Shown piece by piece: positions 60,677 through 64,000 of a stretch of 64,000 nucleotides of DNA. The stretch is from positions 456,446,844 to 456,510,843 of the forward strand of contig NC_058522.1 of assembly GCF_904849725.1 (NCBI RefSeq). The letters run 5' to 3'. This DNA comes from Hordeum vulgare subsp. vulgare (Eukaryota > Streptophyta > Magnoliopsida > Poales > Poaceae). A program made the translations under genes and the position numbers. Positions within the stretch are counted from its first letter, which is position 1; each line of letters opens with the position of its first letter. The notes under the pieces are model-generated. The model was not told the origin of the DNA and did no database searches. It saw nothing but the letters and a program-made list of their open reading frames with translations.

Positions 60677-62186
60677 TGTTGGAAATATGCTCTAGAGGCA
60701 ATAATAAAGTGGTTATTATTATATTTCCTAGTTCATGATAATTTTCTATTGTTCATGCTATAATTGTATTAACCAGAAACCGTAATACATGTGTGAATAC
60801 ATAGATCACAATGTGTACCTAGTGAGGCTCTAGTTGGCTAGCTCGTTGATCAATAGATGATCATGGTTTCTTGATCATGGACATTGGATGTCATTGATAA
60901 CGGGATCACATCATTGGGGAATGATGTGATGGACAAGACACAATCCTAAGCATAGCACTAGATCATGTTGTTCGTGTGACTAAGGAGCTAGCCACGAGAT
61001 GATGTGTTACGGAACGAGTAAAAAGACTTAATGGTAACGAGATTGAACAAGGTATAGGGATACCGACGATCGGATCTTGGGCAAGTATCATACCGATAGA
61101 CAAAGGGAATTGCATACGGGATTGATTGAATCCTTGACATCGTGGTTCATCCGATGAGATCATCGTGGAACATGTGGGAACCAACATGGATATCCAGACC
61201 CCGCTATTGGTTATTGGCCGGAGAGATGTCTCGGTCATGTCTGCATGTCTCCCGAACCCGTAGGATCTACACACTTAAGGTTCGATGACGCTAGAGTTGT
61301 AAAGGGAATAGTATGTGGTTACCGAAGGTTGTTCAGAGTCCCGGATGAGATCCTGGACATCACGAGGAGCTCCAGAATGGTCCGGAGATAAAGATTGATT
61401 ATAGGAAGTCCTGTTTTGGTCACCGGAAAAGTTTCGGGCTCATCGGTAGTGTACCGGGAGTGCCGGGAGGGTGCCGGAGGACCCCCGGGAGGGGTATGAT
61501 GACCAAAGGAGCTCATGGGCTGTTAGAGGAGGTGGACCAGCCCTTATTGGGCTAGCCAAGTCCTTCCCTAAAGGCCCATGCGCATAGGGATAAAGGGATA
61601 AGGAAAAAATGCTTAAAAGGAAAGGGAAAAGAGTCCTTCCAAGGGAGTCCACCTCCCTTGTGGGAGGAGGACTCCTCCCTAGCTTCGGCCGAACCCCTCC
61701 TCCTTGGAGGAGGGGCCAAGGCAACCCTCCCTCTACCTCCTCCTATATATACTTGAGGTTTTTTCCTTTTGGGAACACACAATTAATCTCTCCCAAGGCG
61801 CAACCCTCTCTTCCTCTTCTTCCTCCTCTGGAGTGCTTGGATAAGCCCTGCCGGAGAACCACATAGCTCCACCACCACCACGCCGTCGTGCTGCCGGAGC
61901 TCTCCCTCAACTTCTCCTCTCTCCTTGCTAGATCAAGAAGGAGGAGACGTCATCGGGCTGTACGTGTGTTGAATGCAGAGGTGTCGTGGTTCAGCACATA
62001 GCTCGGAATCCACCGTGATCTGAATCGCTGCGAGTACGACTCCATCAACCGCGTTCATAGTAACGCTTCCGCTTAGCAATCTTCAAAGGTATGAAGATGC
62101 TCTACAACCTCTCTTGTTGCTGGTTTCTCCATAGATAAATCCTTGCATGGCGTAGGAAAATTTTGAAATGACTACGATCCCCAACA
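60677..62186 (+). repeat. 3' LTR of the BARE/Angela-type element (1510 bp)
   Basis: Starts TGTTGGAAATATGCTC and ends TGACTACGATCCCCAACA. It lacks 248 bp present in the 5' LTR (53831-54078); the missing block is bounded by GTGT on both sides in the 5' LTR. The 143-bp tandem duplication of the 5' LTR is also absent. Together these account for almost all of the length difference. Confidence 0.9.
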
Positions 62187-62601
62187 CTTTTGTCCTACCC
62201 TTCCATGGCAGCAGAGTCCATAAGGAAATCTAAGGGATATTAAGGCCTCCATTTAATAGAGAACCGGAACAAAGCATTAATACATGATGAATACATGAAC
62301 TCCTCAAACTACGCCAATCACCAGAAAGAATCCCAATTATTTTCACCTTGGGGTATGCGAATCATGACACGTAATAGGTGCATACAACTTGCAAGATATG
62401 ATCTAAATACTTACATATTCAGAGAAAAAAATAATAGGTTTAGATCTGAAATCATGGCACTCGGGCCCTAGTGACAAACATTAAGCACAGCAAAGTCATA
62501 GCAACATCAATCTCACAACAAAGTGGATACTAGGGATCAAGCCCTATCAAAATAACTGTATTACACGATCAATCTCATCCGATCTCACCACCATCCAACA
62601 A
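62187..62601 (-). mobile_element. Older LTR-like repeat, part 2
   Basis: Continuation of the repeat at 53131-53529 after the BARE insertion (CTTTTGTCCTACCCTTCCAT onward). It stops at about 62601, where another LTR start begins abruptly. Confidence 0.55.
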
Positions 62602-62834
62602 GCTGATACGTCTCCAACGTATCGATAATATATGAAGTATTCATGCGAATACTCTATAACTTACTTATTCAGTGCCCAGTGCAAGTTCCTGTTTTATCTG
62701 TGTTTTTTGTTTTTTAGAAATTCCATATCAAACAGAGTCCAAACGCGATACAAATTTGCGGAGTTTTTTGTGTGTGCAATATATGTGAATTTTGGGAAGA
62801 AGAATCAACGCCACACGATGCCCGTGGCTCCCTG
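62602..62834 (+). mobile_element. 5' start of another LTR (fragment)
   Basis: TGATACGTCTCCAACGTATC is the start of a common Triticeae LTR type. About 230 bp is present before the text changes at CCCGTGGCTCCC to a different repeat. No TSD or internal domain is available. Confidence 0.6.
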
Positions 62835-64000
62835 ATGACCCACAAGTGTAGGGGATCTATCGTAGTCCTTTAGATAAGTAATAGTGTCGAACCCAACGAG
62901 GAGCATAAGGAACTGACAAGTGGTTTTCAACAAGGTATTCTCTGCAAGCATTGAAATTATCGGTAACACAGATTTGTGTGGTAAAATGATTCGTAGCAAG
63001 TAGCAAGTAACAATAGTAACAAAGGTGCAGCAAAGTGTTCCAATCCCTTTTGTAGCAAGGGACAAGCCTGGACAAACTCTTATAGGAGGTAAAGCGCTCC
63101 CGAGGACACATGGGAATTTCTGTCAAGCTAGTTTTCATCATGTTCATGTGATTCGCGTTCGCTACTTTGATAGTTTGATATGTGGGTGGACCGGTGCTTG
63201 GGTGCTGCCCTTACTTGGACAAACATCCCACTTATGATTAACCCCTCTCGCAAGCATCCGCAACTACGAAATAAGAATTAATACTAAGTCTAACCATAGC
63301 ATTAAACTAGTGGATCCAAATCAGCCCCTTACGAAGCAACGCATAAACTAGGGTTTAAGCTTCTGTCACTCTAGCAACCCATCATCTAATTATTACTTCC
63401 CAATGCCTTCCTCTTGGACCAAATAATGGTGAAGTGTTATGTAGTCGACGTTCACATAATACCACTAGAGGAGAGACAACGTACAACGCATCAAAATATC
63501 GGACGAATACCAAATTCACATGACTACTTATAGCAAGACTAATGCCATGTCCTCAGGAACAAAAGTGACTACTCACAAAGCATAATTATGTTCATGACCA
63601 GAGAGTTATTGAATAACATTGAGGATCTGAACATATAATCTTCCACCGAGTAATCCAACTAGCATCAACTACAAAGAGTAATTAACACTACTAGCAACCT
63701 TACAAGTACCAATCGGAGTCGCGAGACGGAGATTGGTTACAAGAGATGAACTAGGGTTTGGAGATGAGATGGTGCTGATGAAGATGTTGATGGTGATGAG
63801 TCCCCTCCAATGAGAGGAGTGTTGGTGATGACGATGGCGACGATTTCCCCCTCCGGGAGGGAAGTTTCACCGGCAGGGCGACCCTGTCGGAGCTCTAGTT
63901 TGGTTCTGCTCAAGTTCCGCCTCATGGCGGCGGCGACTCCTCCTGATTTTTTGGAACGAAACCCTCCTTATAGCAAAAGATTGGAGCTAGAGGGGCAACA
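62835..64000 (-). mobile_element. LTR-retrotransposon fragment running off the window end
   Basis: Starts CTGATGACCCACAAGTGTAG and continues as a high-copy Triticeae repeat body (GGTGGACCGGTGCTTGGGT, CAGCCCCTTACGAAGCAACG, GAGAGGAGTGTTGGTGATGA). Orientation is inferred from the order of LTR-like parts, with the GC-rich promoter-like part at the window end. It is cut by the window end. No gene is present. Confidence 0.5.

Larger units (their letters stand above)
53530..62186 (+). mobile_element. BARE1/WIS/Angela-type Ty1-copia retrotransposon, full length but inactive
   Basis: 8657 bp with exact target duplications CTTTT (53525-53529 and 62187-62191). LTRs start TGTTGGA and end GATCCCCAACA. 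Order is 5' LTR, primer-binding site, gag, protease, integrase, reverse transcriptase, RNase H, polypurine tract, 3' LTR: the copia arrangement with integrase before RT. LTR sequence and size identify the BARE1/WIS/Angela group. Many stops and frameshifts, plus two structural differences between the LTRs, show an old, inactive copy. It sits inside an older LTR-like repeat. Confidence 0.92.

Overview
This is a nuclear window from a large-genome grass, almost certainly the Triticeae (wheat, Aegilops, barley group). The evidence is a BARE1/WIS/Angela-type copia retrotransposon with its typical LTR ends, a Cassandra TRIM whose LTR carries 5S rRNA sequence, several Stowaway MITEs, CACTA ends with repeated palindromes, and an HVA22-like gene matching the barley family. 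Only about 3 kb looks like intact host genes. The rest is transposable elements, decayed copies and featureless intergenic DNA. All assignments come from reading the sequence; no database search was possible.

Layout. 0-5.7 kb: a dead PIF/Harbinger transposase tail, two adjacent TTA-type non-autonomous Harbinger elements (one with a 176-aa coiled-coil ORF), a foldback MITE and a Stowaway. 7-10.6 kb: a broken copia gag/protease, a 0.7-kb foldback built around a CACTA terminus, and the 3' part of a copia LTR. 11.3-12.7 kb: T-rich low-complexity DNA. 13.2-14.4 kb: a five-exon HVA22-like gene (127 aa) with an ABRE upstream. 15.3-24.1 kb: an apparent complete 8.8-kb non-autonomous Helitron on the minus strand, carrying a BAHD acyltransferase pseudogene and an mRNA-capping-enzyme fragment. 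25.2-28.5 kb: a second, weaker Helitron candidate with an embedded CACTA end.

28.8-29.9 kb (minus) and 49.8-50.9 kb (plus): two intact, divergently oriented ACC oxidase genes of two exons each (319 and 320 aa), which make ethylene. Their second exons differ at only about ten bases by eye, while their introns, UTRs and promoters do not align. This points to exon-limited gene conversion. The 20 kb between them holds a Harbinger element with a 190-aa ORF, an LTR fragment, a 52-bp minisatellite, the Cassandra TRIM, a MULE N-terminal pseudogene, copia and gypsy debris, microsatellites and another Harbinger element.

51.4-64 kb: a Stowaway inserted in a 179-bp tandem repeat, then an 8.66-kb BARE1/Angela-like element (53530-62186) with matching CTTTT target duplications inside an older LTR-like repeat, then further LTR debris to the window end.

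Functionally, the host content is ethylene synthesis (the ACC oxidase pair) and a stress/ABA-type ER membrane protein (HVA22-like). The most unusual structures are the exon-2 homogenisation of the ACO pair, the gene-capturing Helitron, the CACTA-ended foldback, and the Cassandra copy that lost the 5S module from one LTR only.
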